The notes under the pieces were generated by a model, which ran no database searches, had not been told where the DNA came from, and saw only the letters and a list, made by a program, of their open reading frames with translations. Below, one piece after another: positions 54,026 to 64,000 of a stretch of 64,000 nucleotides of DNA. Source of the stretch: Aquilaria yunnanensis (Eukaryota; Streptophyta; Magnoliopsida; Malvales; Thymelaeaceae); contig CM077595.1 of assembly GCA_039654915.1 (NCBI GenBank), forward strand, positions 51,553,501 to 51,617,500, written 5' to 3'. Position numbers and translations under genes: made by a program. Each line of letters begins with the position of its first letter. Within the stretch, counting starts at the first letter, position 1.

Positions 54026-56793
54026 GCTCCCCCCTCCTTAGAAGGATTCGTCCTCGAATCAAAACCTACATTAGGAAAGGGAGTTGAATCAATAAAAATG
54101 AAATGATCACCACATAAGCACTTACCTTTCACATAAGCACCAATAGCATGGATTGCTTGTGTATGGAGCGTTGATCTTGTGAAAAACCTGAACCAATATC
54201 CAAATGCAATGATACCTCCAGGGTCAAAAACAAAGTTAGAAGCAATTAGCACAAAAAATCTGAAAGTTAGCACAATTTTCATCTTAACTCTAGGCATCAC
54301 TTTCATTGCCTTTGCCATCTCAAAAACATTATTCTCACAACAAGTAAAAGTGTAGGAATAATTTACCCTAGGGATGCTGTATGCACTCAAAACAAATGGA
54401 CCTAAACTCACACAAGTGTTATGGTTATGAAAAGCACAAGTTATGCATGTCAAGACAATAGTTTGCATCGGCCATTCAAGCAAACAAGAATTGAACACAA
54501 TGTGGCCTAAACTAATAACAAAACTAGGATGCATGAATTTCACAAAAATCCTAAGCATTTTAAATGAAACAAGATTGGAGTAGATAGGATTAAGTGAAAC
54601 CAATTCAATAGCAAACTTATTTTTGCATGTATATGCACAACAATGGATGAAATTTGTGAATGGGATGTGACATAAAACAAAGGACTCAACATACCTCCTT
54701 AAAATGCTGAATTTAAAACCAGAATTTTCACTCAAAATAAAAACTTTCAAGTTCAGACATAAAGCAAAAAGATCAAGACTCAAAAGTTTGTGTAATGCAT
54801 GTGTCATGACAAAAAGATACTTGCTGGAAATTAAAGATTGACACACAAAAATGGGCTGAACATGAATGAAAATCAAAGAAGTATGAAATGCATGGGTAAC
54901 AACCAATTTATGCATGCAAAATTCCAAAGAAATAGATTTAACTTGAGACAAAACAAAACAATGTGACATGGATGCAAAGCAAACAAAATCAAAAACCAAA
55001 GACACCAAAACAGATTTTTCTCTAAAGAAACTCATGGAATTCAAAAGATGATTTGACAAAACCAAAGAATTAAAAGGCTTAAAACCATATTTTGTCAAAT
55101 CTTCATGCTTACTTCCTTCTCTTAATCTAGTTTCATGAAAACCATTTGTCAAAATAACATTGCAAGCAAACACACATTGTTTGAGATTTTCATGCAAAAA
55201 TACATCAAATCTAGGTGTTAGGAAGAAATACATTACAGTGGTTGGACTTAGTCTCCAAGTATCTTCCTTCGGTGTAGGAACCACAAAATTTTCACCGTTG
55301 CACTTCCTGGCTTCGGTTGGAGTTGCATTAATTTCATCCCCTTGAAACAAAGGATAAGAAACAATGTTAGGCAAACTTTTGCATATGAAATCACTTGGAC
55401 TCACCTCAAATTGTTCCTTTTCAACCTCCTTCATTGGTTTGATGCATGGAACATGGCTTAGAATATTAGGAACACCAACTTCTTGGATGGGCAGCAACTC
55501 ACTTGATTCTTGTAGTTCATCACCACTTAATTCCTGAAAAGAAGACAACACAACACTAGAAGAAGACTCCATTATGTTAGATAAAAGTATGGCTTCTCTG
55601 TAGGACTTTCTCTCTTCACTCGACTTGGGTTCATTGCACTCTTGTCTTCTCTCAACTTCGCACTCAATTTCTTCTCTCGGGAACTCTCCACTCTTCTTCC
55701 CCTCATGTTCACTCTTCTCACTTAATCTCTCGGTTGTTCTCTCAACTTTCCCCTCATCACTCTTGCCCTCAACTTTCCCCTCATTTACTTTTCCCTCAAC
55801 CTCACTTTGAATTTTTCTTTGATCCTCCAAGACTTGTTGTGGTGAAAGTGGAACAAGCATGATTGACTTTTCTTGTTGCAGCCGAGACAAGTCTCCTTTT
55901 GTGGTCTCCATGTTTGGCTTGGGTACTTTTCTTACATCTTTGCTCCATGCTCCTTTCCATGTGGAAATTCCTCCTTGACACATCTTGGATGCCTTGGACC
56001 TTTTGATGATCCTCTCGGCCTTGGTGGCATAATAAAGAAAATCCTCCATGTTCAAATAAGGTGCCATTTCCACTTTGTTGGCAATCTCAGGATTGAGACC
56101 ATTAATGAATCTAGCAATGGTGGTCTCCTCATCCTCCATGATGTTGGCTCGAGTCAAGGTTATCTCCAAGTCTTTATGGTAGTCTTCCACACTCCTTTGG
56201 CCTTGCACTAACTTTTGAAGCTTGAGGCGTTGATCTTTAGTGTAGTAGGTAGGCACAAATCTCCTCCTCATCAAGGCTTTAAGGGCTCTCCATGTGTGTA
56301 TGGGCTCCTCCTCATTCCTTCTCCTAGAAGTAACATCCTGATTCCACCATACAAGAGCATAATTAGTGAACTTTATGGTAGCCAATTTAACCTTGTCTTT
56401 CTCGGAGTAATGATGGCAATCAAACACCATCTCAATCTTTTGTTCCCACTCCCAATATGCATCGGGATCACTCCTCCCTTGGAAGGATGGAATAGTAAAG
56501 TTGATGGAGTTAAGGTTATGATCTTCTCTTGGCTCCCACCTCCTTGGAAGCCCATGGTCATGCCAATGCCCTTCTTCCTTCTCGCGTTCTTCTCTCCTTA
56601 GGCCTCTCCTTAGTTGCAAGATGGGATTTGGTCTCCTTGGCAACCTCAAATCAATGTCCTCAATCCTCCCCACAAGTCTATTGAGAGTTTCTTGAAATTC
56701 TCCCATGGTTGGCTCCTCATTGTGTCTCACTTTCATCCTCCTATCCTCCTGGCCCTCCATACTCCTGAAAATAACAAAGATCCTCACAAACAC
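53920..56793 (-). CDS. gag: Element A gag-only polyprotein, 957 codons
   Basis: One uninterrupted frame. The likely start is the ATG at 56760 (MEGQEDRRM, residue 12); TTTTCAG precedes it. Residues about 98-262 are a Ty3/gypsy Retrotrans_gag domain (IPSFQGRSDPDAYWEW, ALVWWNQ, FVPTYYTKDQRL, VEDYHKDLE, RFINGLNPEIA). Residues about 327-400 are charged (GKVEGKSDEG, EKSEHEGKKSGEF). About 400-900 are rich in Phe, Ser, His and Cys with hydrophobic stretches, and I recognise no domain; no CCHC knuckle, protease, RT or integrase motif is seen. The end reads GFDSRTNPSKEGG, then GPLTRKKAKELTGAL, encoded by the LTR; both resemble motifs found at the 3' end of plant gypsy polyproteins. It could supply capsid only. 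Elements B and C carry broken versions. Confidence 0.82.
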   Translation of the reverse strand: MFVRIFVIFRSMEGQEDRRMKVRHNEEPTMGEFQETLNRLVGRIEDIDLRLPRRPNPILQLRRGLRREEREKEEGHWHDHGLPRRWEPREDHNLNSINFTIPSFQGRSDPDAYWEWEQKIEMVFDCHHYSEKDKVKLATIKFTNYALVWWNQDVTSRRRNEEEPIHTWRALKALMRRRFVPTYYTKDQRLKLQKLVQGQRSVEDYHKDLEITLTRANIMEDEETTIARFINGLNPEIANKVEMAPYLNMEDFLYYATKAERIIKRSKASKMCQGGISTWKGAWSKDVRKVPKPNMETTKGDLSRLQQEKSIMLVPLSPQQVLEDQRKIQSEVEGKVNEGKVEGKSDEGKVERTTERLSEKSEHEGKKSGEFPREEIECEVERRQECNEPKSSEERKSYREAILLSNIMESSSSVVLSSFQELSGDELQESSELLPIQEVGVPNILSHVPCIKPMKEVEKEQFEVSPSDFICKSLPNIVSYPLFQGDEINATPTEARKCNGENFVVPTPKEDTWRLSPTTVMYFFLTPRFDVFLHENLKQCVFACNVILTNGFHETRLREGSKHEDLTKYGFKPFNSLVLSNHLLNSMSFFREKSVLVSLVFDFVCFASMSHCFVLSQVKSISLEFCMHKLVVTHAFHTSLIFIHVQPIFVCQSLISSKYLFVMTHALHKLLSLDLFALCLNLKVFILSENSGFKFSILRRYVESFVLCHIPFTNFIHCCAYTCKNKFAIELVSLNPIYSNLVSFKMLRIFVKFMHPSFVISLGHIVFNSCLLEWPMQTIVLTCITCAFHNHNTCVSLGPFVLSAYSIPRVNYSYTFTCCENNVFEMAKAMKVMPRVKMKIVLTFRFFVLIASNFVFDPGGIIAFGYWFRFFTRSTLHTQAIHAIGAYVKGKCLCGDHFIFIDSTPFPNVGFDSRTNPSKEGGADTIKEGTTKDVKDPLKLISGPLTRKKAKELTGAL
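54026..54039 (-). other. Polypurine tract of element A
   Basis: The minus strand reads AAGGAGGGGGGAGC right before the 3' LTR. It lies inside the long reading frame (SKEGGA). Confidence 0.88.
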
Positions 56794-57102
56794 TCACCTC
56801 ACGTGTTTCACTCAAAATATGAACACTCAAAACACTTAATTTGTTAGTGAGATATTGCTTATTCAAAGAGTTCTCCAAAGTTCTAAGAAAACTATCCTCA
56901 AAGCACACAAGAAAACTTGAATTTTTGAAGAACTATTTTGACTCCAAAAGAGGTGGGCTAAACAAGCTTTAAAAGACTCTAGGAAGCTCTTGCAATTGAT
57001 GATCACAAGAACCACACAGAAAGCTTTTTGGCTTAAAAACAATGGGATAGGTTTTGGGGCGCAAAACTTTCAACACTTTGAGAAAACTTCTTTTTTTGCA
57101 AG

Positions 57103-57180
57103 CTCTTTTCTTTTCTTTTCTTTGCTCTTTCTTTTTCTTTTCTTTTCCTTCCTTTTTTTTTCCTCCTTTCTTTTTTTTTG
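57103..57180 (-). repeat. Purine-rich tract in element A leader
   Basis: The minus strand is almost pure A/G with GAAAA and GGAAGG units, between the primer-binding site and gag. It is homologous to the tracts in B and C. Confidence 0.85.
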
Positions 57181-57658
57181 CTTGCTGTTTTGATGCTAAC
57201 CAAACGTTCTCCTTGAAACTCCTTGCTGCCAAAGACAAAAAGTTAGAATTCTTTTCGGCCAAGACAAGAAAACTAGTGAAATTGGCACAATTTGAAGCAA
57301 CTTTTTGATACCGAAAATTCCTAAACTTGGATCCTTCTTTTTTTGAAGTTTTCTGGACTCTAAGATGCTGGAAACAATCAAAACAAAAGAGATTAATATG
57401 GCTGGACACAAAACAGAAGGATAAGAGTTAGACAAGAACAAACGAATTGAAACTGAGAATACTAGGTGACACGGATTGACTTCTTTTTGTTGTTTTTGTG
57501 ATTTTTGGACTTGAACAAGGATGGAACAAAAAGGACAGACCTGAAACAAGAAGAAAATAGATTAAAACAGAGAATTAAAGAACAAAATTACTGGACAAAA
57601 TTGAAGGAAAAACGAAGAGAAACAAGAACACAAAGATATGTCCTTGAATGGAACTGGT

Positions 57659-57671
57659 GGCTCTGATACCA
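57659..57671 (-). other. Primer-binding site of element A (tRNA-iMet type)
   Basis: TGGTATCAGAGCC on the minus strand, two bases from the 5' LTR end. Identical to the sites of B and C. Confidence 0.92.
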
Positions 57672-57673
57672 AC

Positions 57674-58693
57674 TGATGCGAACCCCGATGGTATAACGAC
57701 CATGAAACTCGCCCAAGATGTTTTTCAAGCTCCACAAGACATCAAAGAGACTGGGTTTGAAGACCCCCACCCCTAATCAACCTGTGATTAGAAACGAGAA
57801 GTATAGAACTCCAAGAACACAAGCATACTTATGCACCAAGGCAATCCGCCAAGAACCAAAGAGAAAACCTCTCTAAAGAGCAATATTATTTTGGCAATAA
57901 TCTGTATGTTTACATCCAGAATATGTGCCTTTATATAGGCCTAAACTAGGGTTAAAAGCTGGGCAAAATTCGCAGCCTAAATCCCTTAGAAATCCTAGAT
58001 ACAAAGACATAGGAAATCCTAGTCAAATTGGGACTCTAATCCCTAGTTTGAACAAGTTTAATGAATGCAGCGTATGCCACTTGTCCAAAACGATTTAAAA
58101 CTATTCCATAGCCTAAATAACTTCCTAAATAATGTAAATAATTAGGAAAATAAAATAAGATACGTTACAGCACAAGATTGGGCATAAAAACCCAAAATAG
58201 TCTTCTCAGGTGGTTCCTGCTTGTGTCTTCAACTTCAAGCTGCAATTCGAACTTCATGCAGCCATGATTTCTCAAAATGTAAAATATGAAAGTTGTAGAT
58301 CTATTTCTTAGCTTCGAAACCACACTTGAATCACACAAAATGGACTTCTGAATCGAAAGATATTCCCAAACTACTGCAACTGCTTTTGAACCAGCGATAA
58401 CTCGTAAATCGCGACTTTGAAGCTAAATTGGACCTCTTTATCGTGCAAAATGGGTTTCATGGTATTCATATGATTTTTAGCTCCAGATTTTATCTTTCCA
58501 ATGAATTAAGAATTACTCAATTCTGATCTGTTTAGCTCAAGATATGAATTTTCTACCAGAACATCACCAATCTGTCAAAATCCAAGCTTAAAGTACACCG
58601 GTGAGCTCCTTAGCCTTCTTCCTTGTCAATGGTCCACTAATTAACTTCAATGGATCCTTGACATCCTTGGTTGTGCCTTCTTTGATCGTATCA
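57674..58693 (-). mobile_element. 5' LTR of element A, 1020 bp
   Basis: TGATGCGAACCCCGATGG at 57674 to GATCGTATCA at 58693. TATA box on the minus strand at 57930-57937. It is followed directly by the TSD GAATT and then by element B sequence. Confidence 0.93.
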
Positions 58694-58698
58694 GAATT

Positions 58699-59840
58699 GC
58701 TTGAGTTTCTCTAAAGAAAAATCTGTTTTGGATTCTTTTGTTTTTGAATTTGCTTGTTTTACATCCGTCTCACATTATTTTGTTTTGCCTCAAGTTAGAT
58801 CTACTTCTTTAGAATTTTTCATGCATAAATTGGTTGTTAACCATGCATTACATATTTCTTTGTTTCCCATTTATATTCAGCCCATTTTTCTATGTCAATC
58901 TTTAATTTCCAGCAAGCATTTTTTTGTCATGACACATGCATTACACAAACTTTTGAGCATTGATCTTTTTGCTTTATGTCTAAACTTGAAAGTTTTTATT
59001 TTGAGTGAAAATTCTGGTTTTAAATTCAGCCTTTTAAGGAAGTATGTTGAGTCCTTTGTTTTGTGTCACATTCCATTCACAAATTTCATGCATTGTTGTG
59101 CATATACATGCAAAAATAAGTTTGAAACTGAATTGGTTTCACTTAATCCTATCTACTCCAATCTTGTTTCATTTAAAATGCTTAGGATTTTTGTGAAATT
59201 CGTGCATCCTTGTTTTGTTATTAGTTTAGGACACAACGTGTTCAATTCATGTTTGCTTGAATGGCCGATGCAAACTATTGTCTTGACATGCATAACTTGT
59301 GCTTTTCATAACCATAACACTTGTGTGAGTTTAGGTCCATTTGTTTTGAGTGCATACAGCATCCCTAGGGTAAATTATTCCTACACTTTTACTTGTTGTG
59401 AGAATAATGTTTTTGAGATGGTAAAGGCAATGAAAGTGATGCCTAGTGTTAAGATGAAAATTGTGCAAACATTCAGATTTTTTGTGCTAATTGTTTCAAG
59501 CTTTGTCTTTTATCCAGGAGGTATCATTGCATTTGGATATTGGTTCAGGTTTTGCACAAGATTAAAGCTCCGTACACAAGCATTCCATGCTATTGGTGCT
59601 TATGTGAAAGGTAAGTGCTTATGTGTTGATTATTTCATTGTTATTGATTCAATTCCCTTTTCTAATGCAGGTTTTGATTCGAGGACGAATCCTTCTAAGG
59701 AGGGGGGAGTTGATACGATCAAAGAAGGCACAACCAAGGATGGCAAGGATCCATTGAAGATTTCTAGTGGGCCAATGACAAGGAAGAAGGTTAAGGAGCT
59801 CACTAGTGCACTTCAAGCTCGGATGTTGACAGATTGGTGA
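58699..59840 (+). pseudogene. Element B: 3' part of internal frame, runs into LTR
   Basis: Continuation of the element B frame after the element A insertion, about 380 codons, with no ATG at its beginning. It encodes the same unrecognised Phe/Cys-rich region as A (CFTSVSHYFVLPQV, YTFTCCENNVFEM, PGGIIAFGYWFRF), then GFDSRTNPSKEGG across the polypurine tract, and ends in the LTR with GPMTRKKVKELTSALQARML. It is in frame with the gag piece at 50289 if the inserts and TSD copies are removed. Confidence 0.8.
59697..59710 (+). other. Polypurine tract of element B
   Basis: AAGGAGGGGGGAGT directly before the 3' LTR start at 59711. Confidence 0.88.
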
Positions 59841-60729
59841 TGTTCTGGTAGAAAAATCATATCTTGAGCTAAACAGATCGAAATTGAGTAATTCTTAATT
59901 CATTAGAAATATAAAATCTGGAGCTACAAGTCATATGAATACCATCAAACCCATTTTGCACGTTAAGAAGGTCCAATTTAGCTTCAAAGTCGCGATTTAC
60001 GAGTTATCGCTGGTTTAAAAGCAGTTGCAGTATTTTGGGAATATCTTTCGATTCAGAAGTCCATTTTGTGTGATTCAAGTGTGGTTTCGAAGCTAAGAAA
60101 TAGATCTACAACTTTCATGTTTTACATTTTGAGAAATCATGGCTGCATGAAGTTCGAATTGCAGCTTGAAGTTGAAGACACAAGCAGGAACCACCTGAGA
60201 AGACTATTTTGGGTTTTTATGCCCAATCTTGTGCTGTAACGTATCTTATTTTATTTTCCTAATTATTTACATTATTTAGGAAGTTATTTAGGCTATGGAA
60301 TAATTTTAAATAGTTTTGGACAAGTGGCATATGCTGCATTCATTGAACTTGTTCAAACTAGGGATTAGAGTCCTAATTTGACTAGGATTTCCTATGTCTT
60401 TGTATCTGGGATTCCTAAGGGATTTAGGCTGCGAATTTTGCCCAGCTTTTAACCATAGTTTAGGCCTATATAAAGGCACATATTCTAGATGTAAACATAC
60501 AGAAAATTTTTGAAATAATATTGCTCTTTGGAGAGGTTTTCTCTTTGGTTCTTTGTGGACTGCCTTGGTGCACAAGTGTGCTTGTGTTCTTGGAGTTCTA
60601 TACTTCTCGTTTCTAATCACAGGTTGATTAGGGGTGGGGGTTTTAAACCTAGTCTTTTTGATTTCTTGTGGAGCTTGAAAAACATCTTGGGCGAGTTTCA
60701 TGGTCTTTATACCATCGGGGTTCGCATCA
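59711..60729 (+). mobile_element. 3' LTR of element B, 1019 bp
   Basis: TGATACGATCAAAG at 59711 to GGGGTTCGCATCA at 60729, where satellite follows at once. TATATAAA at 60467-60474. The flank TGTTG does not match the element's left flank, so part of this LTR may derive from another insertion. Confidence 0.92.
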
Positions 60730-63700
60730 TGTTGTGAATGTTTACAATTCATTCCAAAGAAGTAGTGAATGTTTCCATTTCATTCCAAACAACTTGTGAA
60801 ACCTTCCATTTCATTCCAAACAATTTGTTATTGTTTCCAATTCATTTCAAAAAAGTTGTGAATGTTTCCATTTCATTCCAAACAAGTTGTGAATGTTTCA
60901 CGTTCATTCCAAACTAGTTGTGAATGTTTCCATTTCATTCCAAACAAGTTGTGAATGTTTCCATTTCGTTCCAAACAAGTTTTGAATGTTTCCATTTCAT
61001 TCCAAGGAAGTTGTGAATGTTTCCATTTCACTCCAAACAAGTTGTGAATGTTCCAATTTCATTCCAAAAAAGTTGTGAATGTTTCGATTTCTTTCCAAAC
61101 AAGTTTTCAATGTTGCCATTTCATTGAAAAAAAGTTGTGAATGTTTCCATTTCATTCCAAACAAGTTGTGAATGATCCAATTTCGTTGCAAACAACTTGT
61201 GAATGTTTCCATTTCATTCCAAACAAGTTTTGAATGTTTCCATTTCATTTCAAAGAAGTTGTGAATGTTTTGATTTCACTCCAAACAAGTTGTGAATGTT
61301 CCAATTTCATTCCAAAAAAGTTGTGAATGTTTCCATTTCATTCCAACCAAGTTTTGAATGTTGCCATTTCATTGCAAAGAAGTGTGAATGTTTCCATTTC
61401 ATTCCGAACAAGTTGTGAATCTTCCAATTTCATTCCAAACAAGTTGTGAATGTTTCCATTTCATTCCAAACAAGTTGTTAATGTTTCAATTTCATTCCAA
61501 ACAAGTTGTGAATGTTTCTATTTCAATCCAAACAACTTGTGAATGTTTCCATTTCATTCCAAACAACTGGTGAATGCATCCATTTCATTCCAAAGAAGTT
61601 GTGAAATTTTCCATTTCATCCCAAACAACTCGTGAATGTTTGCATTTTATTCAAAACAAGTTGTGAATGTTTCCATTTCATTCGGAACAAGTTGTGAATG
61701 TTTCCATTTCATTCCAAACATGTTGTAAATGTTCCAATTTCATTCCAAACAGGTTTTGAATGTTTCAATTTCATTCCAAACAAGTTTTCAGTGTTTCCAT
61801 TCATTCCAAACTATTTGTGAATGTCCCCATTTCATTCCAAATAAGTTGTCAATGTTTACAATTCATCCCAAACAACTTGTGAACTTTCCAATTCATTCCA
61901 AACAAGTTGTTAATGTTTCCACTTCATTCCAAACAAGTTTTGAATGTTTCCACTTCATTCCAAAGAAGTTATGAATGTTTCCATTTCATTCCAAACAAGT
62001 TATGAATGTTCCAATTTCATTCCCAACAAGTTCGGAAAGTTTTGCATTTCATTCCTAAGAAGTTGTGAAGGCTTCCATTTCATTCCTAGGAAGTTGTGAA
62101 TGTTTCCATTTCATTGGAAACAAGTTGTGAATATTTCTATTTCATTTCGAACATGTTGTGAATGTTTCCAGTTCATTCCAAAGAAGTTGTGAATGTTTCC
62201 ATTTCATTCCAAACAAGTTGTGAATGCTTCCATTACATTCCAAACAAGTTGTTAATGTTTCCAATTCGTTCCAAACACGTTGTGAATGTTTCCTTTTCAT
62301 TCCTAACAAGTTGTGATTGTTTCCATTTCAATCCAAGGAAGTTGTGAAAGTTTCCATTTCCTTCCAAACTAATTTTGAATATTTACATTTCATTTCTAAC
62401 AAGTTGTGAATGTTTCCAGTTCATTCAAAAGAAGTTCTGAAGGTTTCCATTTCATTCCAAACAAGTTGTTAATGTTTCCAGTTCATTCCAAACAAGCTGT
62501 GAATGTTTCCATTTCATTCCAAACAAGTTATGAATGTTTCCATTTCATTCCAAACAAGTTGTGAATGTTTCAATTTCATTCCAAAAGTTGTGAATGTTTC
62601 CATCTCATTCCGAAGAAGTTGTGATTGTTTCCATTTCCTTCCAAACAAGTTGTGAATGTTCCAATTTCATTCCAAACAAGTTGTGAATGTTTCCATTTCA
62701 TTCCAAACAAGTTTTGAATGTTTCTATTTCTTTCCTAAGAAGTTGTGAATGTTTCCATTTCACTCCAAACAAGTTGTGAATGTTCCAATTTCTTTCCAAA
62801 AAAGTTGTGAATGTTTCCATTTCATTCCAAACAAGTTTTCAATGTTGCCATTTCATTGCAAAGTAGTGTGAATGTTTCCATTTCAATCCAAACTTGTGGT
62901 GAATCTTCCAATTTCATTCCAAAACAAGTTTTGAATGTTTCCATTTCATTCAAAACAAGCTTTGAATATTTCAATTTCATTCCAAACATGTTGTAAATGT
63001 TCCAATTTCATTCCAAACCTGTTGTGAATGTTTCGATTTCATTCCAAACAAGTTTTTAGTGTTTCCATTGATTCCAAAATATTTGTGAATGTCCCAATTT
63101 CATTCCAAATAAGTTGTCAATGTTTACAATTCATCCGAAACAAGTTGTGAACTGTCCAATTCATTCCAAACAAGTTGTGAATGTTTCCATTTCATTCCAA
63201 ACAAGTTGTGAATGTTTCCACTTTATTCCAAAGAAGTTTTGAATGTTTCCACTTTATTCCAAACAAGTTATGAATGTTTCTATTTCATTCCAAACAAGTT
63301 ATGAATGTTCCAATTTCATTCCCAACAAGTTGTGAATGTTTCCATTTCATTCCTAACAAGATGTGAATGTTTCCACTTCATTCCTAAGAAGTTGTGAATG
63401 CTTCCATTTCATTCAAAACAAGTTGTGAATATTTCCATTTCAATCCTAACATGTTGTGAATGTTTCCAGTTCATTCCAAAGAAGTTGTGAATGTTTCCAT
63501 TTCATTCCAAACAACTTGTGAATGTTTCCATTTCATTCCTAACAAGTTGTGAATGTTTCCATTTCAATCCAAGGAAGTTGTGAATGTTTCTATTTCCTTC
63601 CAAACATGTTTTGATTATTTCCATTTCATTTCTAACAAGTTATGAATGTTTCCAGTTCATTCCAAAGATGTTCTGAATGTTTCCATTTCATTCCAAACAA

Positions 63701-64000
63701 GTTGTTAATGTTTCCACTTCATTCCAAACAAGCTGTGAATGTTTCCACTTCATTCCAAACAAGCTGTGAATGTTTCCACTTCATTCCAAACAAGCTGTGA
63801 ATGTTTCCAATTCATTCCAAACAAGTTCTGAATGTTTCAATTTCATTCCAAACAAGTTGTGAATGTTTCAATTTCATTCCAAAAGTTGTGAATGTTTCCA
63901 TTTCATTCCAAACAATTTGTCAATGTTTCCACTTCATTCCGAAGAAGTTGTGAATGTTTCCATTTCATTCCAAACAAGTTGTGAATGTTTCCATTTCGTT
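60730..64000 (+). repeat. 31-bp satellite block to window end
   Basis: Same monomer, same orientation as the blocks on the left of the island. Segments recur inside it: about 61700-62000 resembles 62980-63320, and both resemble 27200-27480. No other feature is visible. Confidence 0.95.

Larger units (their letters stand above)
53009..58693 (-). mobile_element. Family G element A, complete, TSD GAATT
   Basis: A complete minus-strand element of 5685 bp: 3' LTR 53009-54025, polypurine tract, one long reading frame, leader with purine tract, primer-binding site 57659-57671 and 5' LTR 57674-58693. Perfect TSDs GAATT (53004-53008 and 58694-58698). Its two LTRs differ at roughly two dozen sites by eye, so it is not brand new. 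It lies inside element B and is the youngest full element of the island. It has no protease, RT, RNase H or integrase motif, so it would depend on enzymes in trans. Confidence 0.93.
48388..60729 (+). mobile_element. Family G element B, two nested insertions, TSDs differ
   Basis: Plus-strand gypsy-type non-autonomous element: 5' LTR 48388-49407, primer-binding site 49410-49422, leader, gag and downstream frame, polypurine tract 59697-59710, 3' LTR 59711-60729. Inserts: solo G LTR 51907-52868 and complete element A 53009-58693. The left flank is AAATC (48383-48387) within element C's LTR and the right flank is TGTTG within satellite. The TSDs therefore do not match and the element is probably a recombination product. 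The coding region has several stops. Confidence 0.88.

Noticed and set aside
53009..58693. Element A as an autonomous gypsy element
   Set aside because: No protease, YxDD reverse transcriptase, RNase H or integrase motif appears in any part of the long frame. Only gag is recognisable.

Overview
This window looks like repeat-dominated heterochromatin from a flowering-plant nuclear genome. I see no host protein-coding gene, tRNA, rRNA or CRISPR array. The plant assignment is an inference. It rests on a Ty1/copia element with plant-type integrase, reverse transcriptase and RNase H domains, on Ty3/gypsy-type gag proteins, and on primer-binding sites matching initiator methionine tRNA (TGGTATCAGAGCC). 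I cannot name the species.

The ground sequence is one AT-rich tandem satellite with a 31-bp monomer, in the same orientation everywhere (681-716, 2205-11334, 14174-15747, 16921-18029, 22635-25092, 26115-27937, 29378-29995, 30968-31470, 32835-36570, 60730-64000). Mobile elements cut it into blocks, mostly as solo LTRs with 5-bp target-site duplications (TSDs). Three LTR families are present. Family K is a Ty1/copia LTR of about 1.2-1.5 kb with termini TGTTGG...TCTTCA and a very AGCT-rich U3. Family G is a Ty3/gypsy-type non-autonomous LTR of about 1.0 kb with termini TGATAYGATC...GGTTCGCATCA. Family S is a 1416-bp LTR with termini TGTTAG...CCAACA, seen only as solo LTRs.

Layout: 1-2204 holds two K LTRs head to head. 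2205-11334 is a long satellite block with a 31-bp K LTR fossil. 11335-14173 is a K LTR containing an S LTR. 15748-16920 is a K LTR. 18030-22634 is a four-level nest of solo LTRs (G in satellite, G in G, G in G, S in G). 25093-26114 (G), 27938-29377 (K), 29996-30967 (G) and 31471-32834 (K) are solo LTRs. 36571-60729 is a compound island: a minus-strand copia element with 3' LTR, RNase H, RT, IN, PR and part of gag. It is broken by a solo G LTR and by G element C. C is interrupted by G element B, and B in turn holds a solo G LTR and the complete G element A (53009-58693). 60730-64000 is satellite again.

Element A carries one uninterrupted 957-codon reading frame that starts with a Ty3/gypsy gag domain. 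It continues into unrecognised sequence with no protease, RT or integrase motif, and ends inside the 3' LTR. The family therefore looks gag-only and would need enzymes supplied by another element. The most notable signals are: K insertions hitting the same 5 bp of the 31-bp monomer in 5 of 7 cases, an approximately 10-bp phased AGCT array in the K LTR, the four-level nest, and mismatched TSDs that point to one deletion removing the 5' half of the copia element. All coordinates and comparisons were made by eye.
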